DNA of 64,000 nt from Veillonella sp. DNF00869 (GTDB lineage Bacteria > Bacillota > Negativicutes > Veillonellales > Veillonellaceae): the NCBI RefSeq assembly GCF_001553345.1, contig NZ_KQ960771.1, positions 430,759 to 494,758 on the forward strand, written 5' to 3'. Of the stretch, positions 27,898 through 37,369 are shown one piece after another. The number at the start of each line of letters is the position of its first letter. Position 1 is the first letter of the stretch. The translations under genes and the position numbers were made by a program. Under the pieces are notes generated by a model, which was not told where the DNA came from, made no database searches, and saw only the letters and a list, made by a program, of their open reading frames with translations.

Positions 27898-28209
27898 CTA
27901 CTGATTCTTATCTATTTCAGCTAGCAAGGATTTAGCAAATCCAGCATCATTTACTAATATAACTGCTCGCATTTCTTTTCCCAATGCTCTACCTAGTTCC
28001 TCTTTGGTCCCTACTAAACGAAGGGGCACCTGATGAGACTCGGCTAAGTGCATATATTTTTTAGCATTATTCTGCGCACAATCTTCCGCCATAATCAACA
28101 GTGGATAGGCTTGCCGCTTCATGGACCGTTCCACTACAAAATCGCCTGATAATAAGCGACCTGCTCGCTGTGCTAATCCTAATATATTCAACACTTTTTC
28201 TTTATTCAT
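27898..28209 (-). CDS. ylxQ: L7Ae/L30e-like ribosomal protein YlxQ
   Basis: 103 residues: LNILGLAQRAGRLLSGDFVVERSM, LLIMAEDCAQN and VPLRLVGTKEELGRALGKE match the kink-turn-binding L7Ae fold found between ylxR and infB in Firmicutes. Its start overlaps ylxR by eight bases. Presumed RNA-binding. Confidence 0.92.
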   Translation of the reverse strand: MNKEKVLNILGLAQRAGRLLSGDFVVERSMKRQAYPLLIMAEDCAQNNAKKYMHLAESHQVPLRLVGTKEELGRALGKEMRAVILVNDAGFAKSLLAEIDKNQ

Positions 28210-28468
28210 GGGATATTTGTTCCTTTAAAGATTCATAAATTTCTTGTGAAACTTTATGTTTTAGCGAACGCTCTAATCGTTTGGCTTTATACGCCATGTC
28301 TAGGCATTCTACTTTCATTTCCATATATGCTCCCCGTCCAGGGGCTTTACCTGTGGGGTCAATAGAAATCTCTCCCGTTGGACTCAACACAACACGTGTT
28401 AACTCTTTCTTGGGAAGAAGTTCTCCACATCCCACACATACTCGCATAGGCTGAGACTTCTGTTTCAT
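28202..28468 (-). CDS. ylxR: YlxR/RnpM family RNA-binding protein
   Basis: 88 residues from ATG at 28468, one base after the nusA stop (TAATATG); in-frame ATGs at 28480 and 28492 overlap nusA and lack well-placed ribosome sites. Family motifs: MRVCVGCGELLPKKELTRVV, ISIDPTGKAPGRGAY. Members modulate RNase P in Bacillus. Part of the nusA-ylxR-ylxQ-infB set. Confidence 0.92.
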   Translation of the reverse strand: MKQKSQPMRVCVGCGELLPKKELTRVVLSPTGEISIDPTGKAPGRGAYMEMKVECLDMAYKAKRLERSLKHKVSQEIYESLKEQISHE

Positions 28469-28469
28469 A

Positions 28470-29567
28470 TTAGTCTTCATCTCCAAAAGCATCCAAGGAA
28501 ATCATATCATCAGATTCCACATATTCACCGGCTTCAGCGGCTTGTGTTTCACTTTTAATATCAATTTTCCAGTTTGTTAATTTCGCCGCTAAACGGGCAT
28601 TTTGACCTGCTTTACCGATAGCCAGTGAAAGTTGGTAATCTGGCACCACAACAGAAGATGTTTTTTCTTCATCACGAGCTACTACGCTTACCACTTTTGC
28701 TGGACTTAAGGCATTGGCAATATATACCGCTGGATCTTCATCCCATTTCACAATATCTATTTTTTCGCCATTTAGCTCATCCACGATATTTTGTACACGT
28801 TGTCCTTTAGGACCAACACACGCGCCTACTGCATCCACTTCTTCCTCGCGAGATACAACAGCAATTTTAGAACGCATACCTGGTTCACGAGCTACTGATT
28901 TTAATTCCACTGTACCTTCTGCAATTTCTGGCACTTCTAATTCAAACAAGCGTTTTAATAAACCAGGATGTGTACGGGAAATCATGATTTGAGGACCTTT
29001 AGTGGTCTTTTTCACTTCCACAATGTAGCATTTAATACGATCTCCCACAGCATAGCTTTCACTAGGAATTTGTTCAGATACAGGTAAAATCGCCTCAGTT
29101 TTTCCTAGATTAATGAATACATTTCGACCCTCAATACGTTCCACCAAACCAGTCAAAATATCGCCTTCACGGCTGGAATATTCATCATAGACAATGTTGC
29201 GTTCTGCTTCTTTCAAGCGTTGAATCAGCAATTGTTTTGCCGTATGGGCTGCACTACGACCGAAGTTTTTTGGCGTTACATCCACTTCGATAATATCGCC
29301 GATTTCCATACGTTTATCCAATTGACGAGCATCTACTAACGCAATTTCTACTTCTTCATTTTCAGGCGTGTCCACTACTGTTTTCTTAGCCAACACTTTA
29401 TAATCACCTGTTTCACGATTGAAATAAATATATGCCTCTTGATTTGCTCCCACCTCTTTACGATAGGCTTGTAATAATGCCACTTCAAGAGAATCAAAAA
29501 TAATCTCTGGTGCCACCCCTTTTTGTTTAGTAACTGCTAATACCGCTTGTACTAATTCTTGACTCAC
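28470..29567 (-). CDS. nusA: Transcription elongation/termination factor NusA
   Basis: 365 residues, the short Firmicute form without C-terminal AR repeats. N-terminal RNA polymerase-binding domain, S1 domain (EGDILTGLVERIEGRNVFINLG), and two KH domains with SRTHPGLLKRLFELEVPE, DAVGACVGPKGQRVQNI and LAIGKAGQNARLAAKLTNW. Acts at pauses and terminators. Twelve bases after rimP. Confidence 0.97.
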   Translation of the reverse strand: MSQELVQAVLAVTKQKGVAPEIIFDSLEVALLQAYRKEVGANQEAYIYFNRETGDYKVLAKKTVVDTPENEEVEIALVDARQLDKRMEIGDIIEVDVTPKNFGRSAAHTAKQLLIQRLKEAERNIVYDEYSSREGDILTGLVERIEGRNVFINLGKTEAILPVSEQIPSESYAVGDRIKCYIVEVKKTTKGPQIMISRTHPGLLKRLFELEVPEIAEGTVELKSVAREPGMRSKIAVVSREEEVDAVGACVGPKGQRVQNIVDELNGEKIDIVKWDEDPAVYIANALSPAKVVSVVARDEEKTSSVVVPDYQLSLAIGKAGQNARLAAKLTNWKIDIKSETQAAEAGEYVESDDMISLDAFGDED

Positions 29568-29579
29568 TGGTTTCCTCCC

Positions 29580-30038
29580 TTAAAAATCTAAATGTAAACG
29601 AATTTGTGCAATAGCTGCACGTTCTAGATCAATACGTTCTTCTTGCACCTGAATCGTGATGACTTCATCAGAATAGCCTTGCAAAGATCCTGTGTATTGC
29701 TTTTTACCATCAATAGGTTTAAACAATTGGATATCCACATCACGTCCATGGTAGCGAATGAAATCTTTTTCTTTTTTCAACACTCGATCCAATCCTGGAG
29801 AAGATACTTCTAACAAATAATTTTCTTTGATTGGGTCTTTTGCATCCAATACTTCGCTTAATTTTTCACTCACCATTTGGCAGTCATCTAAGTCGATGCC
29901 ACCTTCTTTGTCTAAAAATACACGCAAGTACCATTCCCGCTCATGCACGTACTCCACATCTACAAGCTCTAACTCCGTAGACTCTATAATCGTTTCTACT
30001 ACTTCGGACACAAATTCCTCTACGGCGTCACGTTTCAT
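29580..30038 (-). CDS. rimP: Ribosome maturation factor RimP
   Basis: 152 residues from ATG at 30038, preceded by GGAGGGG; an upstream start at 30056 would overlap that site. Motifs LELVDVEYVHEREWYLRVFLDKEGGIDLDDC and EVSSPGLDRVLKKEKDF. First gene of the rimP-nusA-infB-truB operon. Needed for 30S assembly. Confidence 0.95.
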   Translation of the reverse strand: MKRDAVEEFVSEVVETIIESTELELVDVEYVHEREWYLRVFLDKEGGIDLDDCQMVSEKLSEVLDAKDPIKENYLLEVSSPGLDRVLKKEKDFIRYHGRDVDIQLFKPIDGKKQYTGSLQGYSDEVITIQVQEERIDLERAAIAQIRLHLDF

Positions 30039-30067
30039 CTTATCCCCTCCCTGCATTAGTATAAGAG

Positions 30068-30093
30068 AAAGAGTGAGCCGCAGCTCACTCTTT
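30068..30093 (-). terminator. Hairpin between the ArsC-like gene and rimP
   Basis: 11-bp perfect stem AAAGAGTGAGC/GCTCACTCTTT with a four-base loop, followed on the minus strand by TCTCTT. Likely terminates the aminopeptidase-ArsC unit before rimP. Confidence 0.65.
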
Positions 30094-30145
30094 TAATAGA
30101 TTCTATAAAAGTTACTTCTAGTATACCACAACTAACTAAAAATAG

Positions 30146-30514
30146 CTACAGTAAACCATTACGTTTTAAGGCATCTTCCCATTCTTGTTCTTTGAATCCT
30201 ACAAGCACTGTATCTTCTAAGACCAAAATAGGACGTTTCACCAACATACCATTCGTTGCTAATAAGGCTAACTTCTCATCCTCTGTCATAGTTGGTAATT
30301 TATCTTTAATACCTTCTCCACGATAAATTTGACCAGATGTATTAAAGAAGGCTTTAATATCTGCTTTCTTGCTTTTTGGATACCATACACCTAATTCTTC
30401 TGCTGTTGGGTTTTCTTCTTTAATATCACGATGGGTATAGTGAATACCATGATCATCTAAATATTTTTTTGCTCGTTTGCAAGTCGTACATTTTGGATAT
30501 TCAATATATAACAT
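30146..30514 (-). CDS. ArsC/Spx-family thioredoxin-fold protein
   Basis: 122 residues from ATG at 30514 (GGGGGAA upstream). MLYIEYPKCTTCKRAKKYLDDHG carries a CxxC at residues 9-12, then YTHRDIKEENPT and the C-terminal KRPILVLEDTVLVGFKEQEW, as in the YffB/Spx/ArsC superfamily. Lacks the RNA polymerase-contact features of Spx that would make it a regulator with certainty; an oxidoreductase role is equally likely. Follows the unknown gene by 19 bases. Confidence 0.85.
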   Translation of the reverse strand: MLYIEYPKCTTCKRAKKYLDDHGIHYTHRDIKEENPTAEELGVWYPKSKKADIKAFFNTSGQIYRGEGIKDKLPTMTEDEKLALLATNGMLVKRPILVLEDTVLVGFKEQEWEDALKRNGLL

Positions 30515-30533
30515 TTCTATGTTCCCCCAATTA

Positions 30534-30908
30534 CTATATTTCACCATTAGAAAATTTTTCTTTTAATACCTGTAATAAAACTTCTGTCATTTCGCTAGCC
30601 GCAAAGACATACTCTTTTAATTTACCTCGTTCTTCTGCCACTTTCATAGCAGAAACTTCAAAAGGATCTAACACCACAGATAAGACTGGAGTTTGTGCTT
30701 GTTCTAGATCTTCCGTCAAGTACCCCGAAATACTTTCACCTTCCGCAGGATCAAATCGCTCTACTTTTACAATAGGGCAATATTCATACATCAATTTACG
30801 CAAAGTCATCATAAAGTATGCCTTATCCTCGATAAATTGCGCTGCTTCATCTTTAGTCATACTAAAAATATCTACTTTCACACGTTCCATTTCACCATGT
30901 GTTGTCAT
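30534..30908 (-). CDS. Conserved-looking protein of unknown function
   Basis: 124 residues, soluble, no signal or membrane helix; mixed alpha/beta composition, ending in a helical EMTEVLLQVLKEKFSNGEI. I recognise no family. ATG at 30908 has AAAGGGG upstream and lies four bases after the aminopeptidase stop, so it is co-translated with that gene; its codon use is like its neighbours. The arrangement suggests a minor partner of the peptidase or of the ArsC-like protein, which is guesswork. Confidence 0.75.
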   Translation of the reverse strand: MTTHGEMERVKVDIFSMTKDEAAQFIEDKAYFMMTLRKLMYEYCPIVKVERFDPAEGESISGYLTEDLEQAQTPVLSVVLDPFEVSAMKVAEERGKLKEYVFAASEMTEVLLQVLKEKFSNGEI

Positions 30909-30912
30909 AGGA

Positions 30913-32298
30913 TTATTCCCCTTTCGCCGCTAAGAACGCTAAATAACAACGTTTTGCTTCGTAAATATCGGCTTTGCTCGTCACCTCCCAAGGAGAGTGC
31001 ATGCTGAGCACAGCCACGCCGCAGTCGATCACATCCATACCATACAGAGCCATAATATAGGCAATCGTACCGCCACCGCCAAGATCTACACGGCCTAATT
31101 CAGCTGTTTGGTAGGAAATATTATCTTGATCCATCAAATGGCGAATACGAGCCATGTATTCTGCATTAGCATCATTGGAGCCACTTTTACCACGAGAACC
31201 GGTAAATTTATTAAATACCACGCCACGACCTAAGAAAGCAGCATTTTTCTTTTCAAAGGCACTCGCATAGAGTGGATCAAAACCAGCACTTACATCGGAA
31301 GATAACATATGGCTATTGGATAAAGTTCGTCGTACTGCTAATGGTGAGGTATGACCCATGGCTTCCAATACTTCTGCCATGAAGTTCTCAAAGAAACGAG
31401 ATTGCATACCTGTTGCACCAACAGAACCAATCTCTTCTTTATCTACCAATAAAGTACAGGTAGTTCGGCTCACATTCTCAGTTTCTAACATCGCTACTAA
31501 GGATGTATAAGCACATACACGGTCATCTTGTCCATAACCGATGATCATAGAACGGTCGAAACCTAACTCTCTCGCTGCACCAGCTGGTACAATTTCAAGT
31601 TCTGCGGATAAGAAATCTTCTTCTTCAAAATCATATTGTTCTTGTAGTACTTGCAATACATAGGCTTTCACACCATCTTTTAATTCCCCTTTCACAGGAC
31701 GGCTACCAATAAGAAGATCCAATTGCTCTCCTTCTACCACTTTGGCTGCCTTTTTCTCCATTTGTTCCTGTCCCAAATGTGGCAATAAGTCTGTTACGCA
31801 AAATACTGGGTCTGTTGGGTTTTCACCGATGGCAAGATTGATGACAGTACCATCGCGTTTTACCACTACCCCATGGATAGCTAGCGGCATTGTCACCCAT
31901 TGGTATTTTTTGATGCCCCCATAATAATGTGTATCTAATAGTGCTAAATCACTATCCACATAGAATGGATTTTGCTTCACATCTAACCGAGGAGAATCAA
32001 TATGAGCACCTAAGATATTCATCCCCTGTTCAATCGGCTCTGTACCTATGTTCACCATAGCTACCGCTTTTTTCATGTGCACATAATAGACCTTATCTCC
32101 TGCTTTCAGCGTAGCACCTTCTTTGATAACACTGTCCATATTGCGATATCCCGCTGCTTCTGCTGCCTCCACGATTTGGTCTACACATTCACGCTCTGTT
32201 TTACCATGATCTAGAAAATGGCGATACTTCGTGGTTAAAGTATCAATCTCTTGTAATTGTTCTTCTGTATATTCATGCCAAGCATTTCTACGTTCCAT
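30913..32298 (-). CDS. M18-family aminopeptidase
   Basis: 461 residues from ATG at 32298 (AAAGGAGC upstream; the ATG at 32319 is less well placed). Metallopeptidase of the aspartyl aminopeptidase family: zinc ligand His in LGAHIDSPRLDVKQ, bridging Asp in GQDDRVCAYTSL, catalytic and ligand Glu in VDKEEIGSVGATG, and C-terminal His in VLSMHSPWEV. Cytosolic peptide turnover. Heads the unit with the unknown gene and the ArsC-like gene. Confidence 0.94.
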   Translation of the reverse strand: MERRNAWHEYTEEQLQEIDTLTTKYRHFLDHGKTERECVDQIVEAAEAAGYRNMDSVIKEGATLKAGDKVYYVHMKKAVAMVNIGTEPIEQGMNILGAHIDSPRLDVKQNPFYVDSDLALLDTHYYGGIKKYQWVTMPLAIHGVVVKRDGTVINLAIGENPTDPVFCVTDLLPHLGQEQMEKKAAKVVEGEQLDLLIGSRPVKGELKDGVKAYVLQVLQEQYDFEEEDFLSAELEIVPAGAARELGFDRSMIIGYGQDDRVCAYTSLVAMLETENVSRTTCTLLVDKEEIGSVGATGMQSRFFENFMAEVLEAMGHTSPLAVRRTLSNSHMLSSDVSAGFDPLYASAFEKKNAAFLGRGVVFNKFTGSRGKSGSNDANAEYMARIRHLMDQDNISYQTAELGRVDLGGGGTIAYIMALYGMDVIDCGVAVLSMHSPWEVTSKADIYEAKRCYLAFLAAKGE

Positions 32299-32329
32299 AC
32301 TTAGCTCCTTTCTTTTCAAATTTTAATAT

Positions 32330-33241
32330 TTATTTTTTACGCGCATATAATTCACGCAATCCTTTAGGTGCATTGGTGACCATTTTGGAAACATAATAGC
32401 GTTTTCCTAAATGCTTGCTAATAGATTTTCCTACATACCAGTGGACCCCAAAGGTGCCATGTTCCTTGCAAGATCCCATCGATAAAAAGCGGTGTTTTAC
32501 TACTCCCACGATAGGGTCTAAATGCAAAGGCTCCTTACAAACAGGACATGCAGTTTTCGCCCGATTGCTTTGCCGGAATATACGAGGCATGGTCACAATG
32601 GACTCAAATATTTTATGTTCATGCCGTGAAAGCCCATAAAAACACCGTTGTTTTCCTTGTTTATCTCGCTTCTTTTGTAAGGCTTCTAAAAATGGAAATC
32701 GTTGGCATACCATGGCTGTACAAATAGCATCATGCAGTCCATTATGGGCTTGCAAATTCGGCGCTTGCACTTGCATCTCATCCATCGCTTTTTGCAATGC
32801 ATATTGTTGACTACAATCGTGCATCATTTTTGCATATAAAGATTGTGCATCAAACCAAGGTACTTCTTGATGTACATGAACCTTATGGCAAAATGCATTA
32901 TCCATCAGCATGTTGATATCATCGGGCCCCCAAGACACCAATATACCATCGGGGCCAACAAAACGTAAAAACTTTTCACACCCACGTCGGAAAGATACCC
33001 CTTCTTTACGCAATTTATCCATAGTAATATGGGTTAACTTCTCCACAGAATGATGCATAATAGGTAGAAATTTAGGAGTAATAAATACTTCAAATTGGTC
33101 TACAATTTGCAGACTTTCATCTAGTTTTACGGCACCTATTTGTATAATTTCACCAATGAATGGAAATCCTGAGCGCCGTATCATATTCGGTTCTAATGTA
33201 TAGGGCTGGTTCCATTCCAAGTCAAATACAATATAGTGCAT
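32330..33241 (-). CDS. DnaQ-like 3'-5' exonuclease domain protein with C-terminal zinc ribbon
   Basis: 303 residues. Exonuclease motif I is DLEWN (D7, E9), with the DEDD pattern continued by WGPDDINMLMDNAFC and the late HNGLHDAICTAMVC (HxAxxD-type: H, D). Similar to KapD-like exonucleases. Residues about 235-270 hold Cys pairs (CPVC, then a lone Cys in GSCKEHG), perhaps a metal site. ATG lies two bases after the glycosyltransferase stop, so it is translated with the LPS genes, for no obvious reason. Confidence 0.85.
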   Translation of the reverse strand: MHYIVFDLEWNQPYTLEPNMIRRSGFPFIGEIIQIGAVKLDESLQIVDQFEVFITPKFLPIMHHSVEKLTHITMDKLRKEGVSFRRGCEKFLRFVGPDGILVSWGPDDINMLMDNAFCHKVHVHQEVPWFDAQSLYAKMMHDCSQQYALQKAMDEMQVQAPNLQAHNGLHDAICTAMVCQRFPFLEALQKKRDKQGKQRCFYGLSRHEHKIFESIVTMPRIFRQSNRAKTACPVCKEPLHLDPIVGVVKHRFLSMGSCKEHGTFGVHWYVGKSISKHLGKRYYVSKMVTNAPKGLRELYARKK

Positions 33242-33243
33242 CC

Positions 33244-34290
33244 TTACTTCATACCCTTTCTCTCTAACATCGTCCGTATGCCTGCTAATACAGATTCCTC
33301 AGAAATAACAGACAAACCTTTGTAGTTGCCCTCTTTTAAAACCTGTTTCATGTTTTTATTCACATCGTAATCTTCCATAGATTCTAAGACTACAGCCTTC
33401 TCTGTAAAAGGCCCATACAAGGCTGGATTCGATGGTCCATAGAGCGCTACAATCGGTACCCCTTGGCTCACTCCTACATGCATAGGACCTGAGTCATTTG
33501 TGACCAAACAATCACATCGTTTCATGGCTGAGGCCAATTCTCCAATGCTAAATTGCCCCGTTCCCTTAATGGCAGGTTCCGTCATCGTATCTAGTACATC
33601 CTGTACCATCTCTTCATCCATAGGTCCACCAAAGAATACTATTTTATATCCTTCTTTTGCTAAGGTGTCTGCAATATGAGCAAATCGTTCCTTGGGCCAA
33701 CGCTTTTCTGGTACAGCACTACCAATATTGAACCCAATGAGGCAATCCGTTTCCGTCACTCCGTGAGAGGCATAAAATGCTTGCACCTTTTCATCCCACT
33801 CAGGACTAGTAAAGATTTCTAGCCCTTCATGTTCTATCGCATATCCTAACTGCTCTAGCACATTCATATACATCTGGGCAGCATGCACCGTTTTACGGTT
33901 CAATCGCGTTACCTTCGTCATAAACGGACGGAACAAAAAGTGACTCATCCCAGTAGTTACCTTAGCTTTCAATTTCCAAGCTAAATAGGACGTCCGTTCA
34001 TTAGGATGCAAGTTGATCACAACATCCACAGCCCCTTGACTGCGAATCTCTTTGGCAATTTGATTCAGCCCGCCAATGCTATTATGGACGCCCTTTTTAT
34101 CCACTTCTACTAGAGCATCAATATAAGGATTATGACGATATACATCTGCCAATTTTTTATCAATCACATATGTAATATGGCTGTGAGGTGCCAACTTTCT
34201 AAGAGCATGGATAAACGGTGTGGTCAGCACCACATCGCCTAAATGCATCAAGAAGGTTACCACTATCCGCTTTCCATCTAACTCTATCAT
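33244..34290 (-). CDS. Family 9 glycosyltransferase, LPS heptosyltransferase (WaaF-like)
   Basis: 348 residues, GT-B fold: N-terminal VTFLMHLGDVVLTTPFIHALRKL, C-terminal IGFNIGSAVPEKRWPKERF and the nucleotide-sugar motif LVTNDSGPMHVGVSQGVPIVALYGPSNP. Adds heptose to the LPS inner core in Gram-negative bacteria. Overlaps the upstream paralogue by four bases. Which heptosyl step it performs is not certain. Confidence 0.88.
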   Translation of the reverse strand: MIELDGKRIVVTFLMHLGDVVLTTPFIHALRKLAPHSHITYVIDKKLADVYRHNPYIDALVEVDKKGVHNSIGGLNQIAKEIRSQGAVDVVINLHPNERTSYLAWKLKAKVTTGMSHFLFRPFMTKVTRLNRKTVHAAQMYMNVLEQLGYAIEHEGLEIFTSPEWDEKVQAFYASHGVTETDCLIGFNIGSAVPEKRWPKERFAHIADTLAKEGYKIVFFGGPMDEEMVQDVLDTMTEPAIKGTGQFSIGELASAMKRCDCLVTNDSGPMHVGVSQGVPIVALYGPSNPALYGPFTEKAVVLESMEDYDVNKNMKQVLKEGNYKGLSVISEESVLAGIRTMLERKGMK

Positions 34291-35306
34291 AAATTCCTCA
34301 TTTCTTTCACTGTATCAAATACAGTGTCCACAGTAATCTGTGCCATACATTCCAAATCTTCCACCAATGGTCTCTCTAAGGTCGCCCGTGATGTAGGTGA
34401 AACAATAATATGAATATGATCGCCTCCATAAGGACCTGTCCGTTCTGGGCAAGTAGTCCCAAACAAAGCAATCAATGGTACTTTTAAAGCATTAGCAATA
34501 TGCAAAGGCCCCGTATCGGCACTGATGTACAAAGCACTGTGACGAATGACCTCAATGAGTTCTTTCAAGTTCGTATCACCAATGAGATTTACCACATTGT
34601 TACTGCCGACGCCGTCCACAATGGCACGACCTTTGTCCACATCCTCTTTAGCACCAATGAGCACCACCGTCTCACCTGCTGCCACCAATCGTTTTCCAAG
34701 GTCTACGAAATGAGAAATAGGCCACTCTTTCACTGCCCAACGCGCCCCTGGAGCCATGACAATATAAGGATTTTCAATGAAAGCCCCTCTAGCATTTAAC
34801 TTCTGTGTCACCGCAGTTTCTGCCTCTGTGAAAGTCGGCAATGGGAATGCGATGTCATCTACATCACAGCCCAAGGCACGAGCCGTATCTAAATAGCGCT
34901 CGATAACGTGATCCATTTTATGGTCACCTACTAGCGCTGTATTCACAAGCCAACTCCCCTCACGAAGTTCCCAATAAGCATAGCGTTTCTTCGCACCACT
35001 AAGACCAGCCACAATGGCACTTTTCGCAATAGATTGTAAATCTAAGGAAATATCAAAGTTTTTTTCATGTAGTAACTTCCATAATTGTTTCCAATAGGAA
35101 AGTCGCTTTAATTGTTTCTTATCTATGATGATAATTTCATCCACCCAAGGTTTGAGAGGGATAACATCCTTAAACTGTTCATGAACGGCCCATGCAATAT
35201 GCGCCTTCGGATATTGTTGACGCAACGCATACAGCGTTGGTAAGGCATGAATAATATCGCCTAGAGAACTCATTTTAATGATTAAAATTCGTACATCTTC
35301 TTTCAT
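34287..35306 (-). CDS. Family 9 glycosyltransferase, LPS heptosyltransferase (WaaC-like)
   Basis: 339 residues. ILIIKMSSLGDIIHALPTL is the classical heptosyltransferase I N-terminus; DLQSIAKSAIVAGLSGAKKRY and the C-terminal SADTGPLHIANALKVPLIALFG motif follow. First gene of the two-transferase, exonuclease run. Its presence, with its partner, is the clearest sign of an outer membrane in this organism. Confidence 0.9.
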   Translation of the reverse strand: MKEDVRILIIKMSSLGDIIHALPTLYALRQQYPKAHIAWAVHEQFKDVIPLKPWVDEIIIIDKKQLKRLSYWKQLWKLLHEKNFDISLDLQSIAKSAIVAGLSGAKKRYAYWELREGSWLVNTALVGDHKMDHVIERYLDTARALGCDVDDIAFPLPTFTEAETAVTQKLNARGAFIENPYIVMAPGARWAVKEWPISHFVDLGKRLVAAGETVVLIGAKEDVDKGRAIVDGVGSNNVVNLIGDTNLKELIEVIRHSALYISADTGPLHIANALKVPLIALFGTTCPERTGPYGGDHIHIIVSPTSRATLERPLVEDLECMAQITVDTVFDTVKEMRNL

Positions 35307-35867
35307 ACTCCAGCCCTTTCACTTACCACTATCTATACTTTATTAGTATACCATAAGATAGAACCAAAGATGATACACTATTTTCTATTTTTCTTTAGAT
35401 CCTTTCATAATCTATTTCAATACTTCAAGGATATGCACCTCATATATTAAGCTTAAAGTATCTACCTGTAACAACTGCCGTTCAACAGATATCTTTTCTG
35501 TAAACAGGATTTAATAAAGCTTTAGTAAAATATTATTAAAAATTTAGTAATCGATTATTATATCACATATGACACAAACTTTATAATACAATACACATAT
35601 ATATTATCCAAATTGATTCATTTATGTATATAATGTATTTTCTGTATAAAAGGTATATAATGTCTTCATTGGGTTTACCTATTCATATCAAATATATATG
35701 GTATACCAGAAATCCCCATAATCCAAGGACTTTTCTTTTTAATATTATCTATATTTGCTATGTTAATTTACAAACCGTGTCGTGTATGATTAGACGAATG
35801 TTTTAAATGCACGTCTAAATGATGCATATACTGTATATTATGTATAAAGGCAAGAAAGGACTTACTT
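35307..35867. other. AT-rich intergenic stretch between divergent waaC-like gene and cfa
   Basis: 561 bases holding both promoter regions. TATACT on the minus strand near 35350 and TATTAT just before cfa are possible -10 elements, without convincing -35 partners. An open frame at 35624-35806 has no ribosome site and looks random. No RNA gene seen. Confidence 0.5.
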
Positions 35868-37040
35868 ATGTTTTCTAAACTTTTTGATACTTTTTTAGTA
35901 CACTATTTGGAACGATTCAACGATCATTGCTTTGTTGTAAAAGTTGGAGATAAAGAATATACCATCGGCGAAGGAGATCCAGAGTTTACAATTATTGTCA
36001 ATAAAGATATCCCTAAAAAAGATATATTAGTATCCGCCGAATTGGCACTTGGTGAAGCTTACATGCGCAAAGATATAGAAATTGAAGGGGATTTATTCAA
36101 AGCTCTTTGCGTCGTATTAGGTCATGTTAACAAAGACTCTATTAACAAAAAAGTACTTAGTTCCCTCTTTAATATGGGGCTTAGAAAGAAAGATCAAAAA
36201 CAGCAAGTTTCATCTCATTATGATTTAGGGAATGATTTCTATAGTTTATGGCTCGATGAAACTATGAGTTATTCTTGTGCCTATTTCAAAAAGGAAAATG
36301 ACAGTCTTAAAGATGCACAATATCAAAAAGTACATCACATTCTTGATAAATTACACTTACAAGAAGGCATGACACTCCTTGATATTGGTTGCGGCTGGGG
36401 GTTCCTTCTCATTGAAGCGGCCCTAACATATGGAGTCAAAGGCTATGGCTGTACATTATCAGAAGAGCAATGGAAAAAAGGCCAAGAACGAATTAAACAG
36501 TTTGGTCTTGAGGGTCAAGTGGAAATTGATCTAATAGATTATCGCGATGTAGCCGCCTCTGGTCGTCAGTTCGATCGTATGGTAAGTGTAGGCATGTTAG
36601 AACATGTAGGTCGCCCTAATTTACCTATATACATGGAAGATGCCTCAGCTATGCTAAAAGAAGGAGGTTTATTTTTACTTCATTATATTAGTGATCCTGC
36701 AGAAAAGGAAACCAGTGCATGGATTCGTAAATACATCTTCCCTGGTGGATCCTTGCCTTCCCTAAGAGAAATCATTGGTCTTGCCTACGAATATGATATG
36801 AATGTTCTGGATGTGGAAAATTTACGCTTTCACTATTACAAAACATTGATGCATTGGTACAATAATTTCCAAGGAGTTCGTGACCAAGTAGAAAAAGTAC
36901 GGGGCACTGAATTTGTACGCATGTGGGATTTATATCTATGTGGTTGTGCCGCTGGTTTCTATATTGGTAACATGGATTTGCATCAAATTCTGATGACAAA
37001 ATGCATTAACAATGAACTACCATTAACACGCTGGTACTAA
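35868..37040 (+). CDS. cfa: Cyclopropane-fatty-acyl-phospholipid synthase
   Basis: 390 residues, standard Cfa length. Adds a methylene from SAM across double bonds of membrane lipids. N-terminal lipid-binding part (residues 1-100), YDLGNDFYSLWLDETMSYSCAYF, SAM motif LLDIGCGWGFLLIEAA, MVSVGMLEHVG and YIFPGGSLPS. The ribosome site is AAAGGA, seven bases before ATG. Monocistronic, with a strong terminator. Confidence 0.96.
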   Translation: MFSKLFDTFLVHYLERFNDHCFVVKVGDKEYTIGEGDPEFTIIVNKDIPKKDILVSAELALGEAYMRKDIEIEGDLFKALCVVLGHVNKDSINKKVLSSLFNMGLRKKDQKQQVSSHYDLGNDFYSLWLDETMSYSCAYFKKENDSLKDAQYQKVHHILDKLHLQEGMTLLDIGCGWGFLLIEAALTYGVKGYGCTLSEEQWKKGQERIKQFGLEGQVEIDLIDYRDVAASGRQFDRMVSVGMLEHVGRPNLPIYMEDASAMLKEGGLFLLHYISDPAEKETSAWIRKYIFPGGSLPSLREIIGLAYEYDMNVLDVENLRFHYYKTLMHWYNNFQGVRDQVEKVRGTEFVRMWDLYLCGCAAGFYIGNMDLHQILMTKCINNELPLTRWY

Positions 37041-37067
37041 GTCATATATTGTAGCATTTAATACGAT

Positions 37068-37116
37068 AGGGCTGTCACTGTATGTGTAGGATTTACTACA
37101 TATGAGTGACAGCCCT
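37068..37116 (+). terminator. Terminator of cfa
   Basis: 12-bp stem AGGGCTGTCACT/AGTGACAGCCCT with an inner TGTAG/CTACA stem, followed by TTTATTG. Confidence 0.8.
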
Positions 37117-37296
37117 TTATTGTGCAAAAAGAGCCATTCTATGGAAATAATCTATGCCAACCCTGACATCGATCGCATGACTAAATCAATATCCCTATTT
37201 TCAGTTCCTGAATAAACCTAATTGAACTTTCACACAGGTCACTTATTATTCGGAAGTTAGAGTAAAATATACTATTGCTTTTGCTTATAAAAACAT

Positions 37297-37341
37297 AAAA
37301 TAGAGGAAAGTTGATACTTTTGATTAACTTTCCTCTATTTT
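37297..37341. terminator. Bidirectional hairpin between cfa and the membrane-protein pair (copy B)
   Basis: Perfect 16-bp stem: AAAATAGAGGAAAGTT at 37297-37312, complement at 37326-37341. The A-run before and T-run after serve both strands. Nearly identical in arms and loop to 46392-46441. Confidence 0.7.
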
Positions 37342-37369
37342 ATTGAGCTCTATTATGTAATAGCCCATA

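Noticed and set aside
35624..35806. 60-codon open frame in the waaC-cfa gap
   Set aside because: No ribosome site, Ile/Tyr-rich composition expected of random AT-rich DNA, overlaps promoter region.
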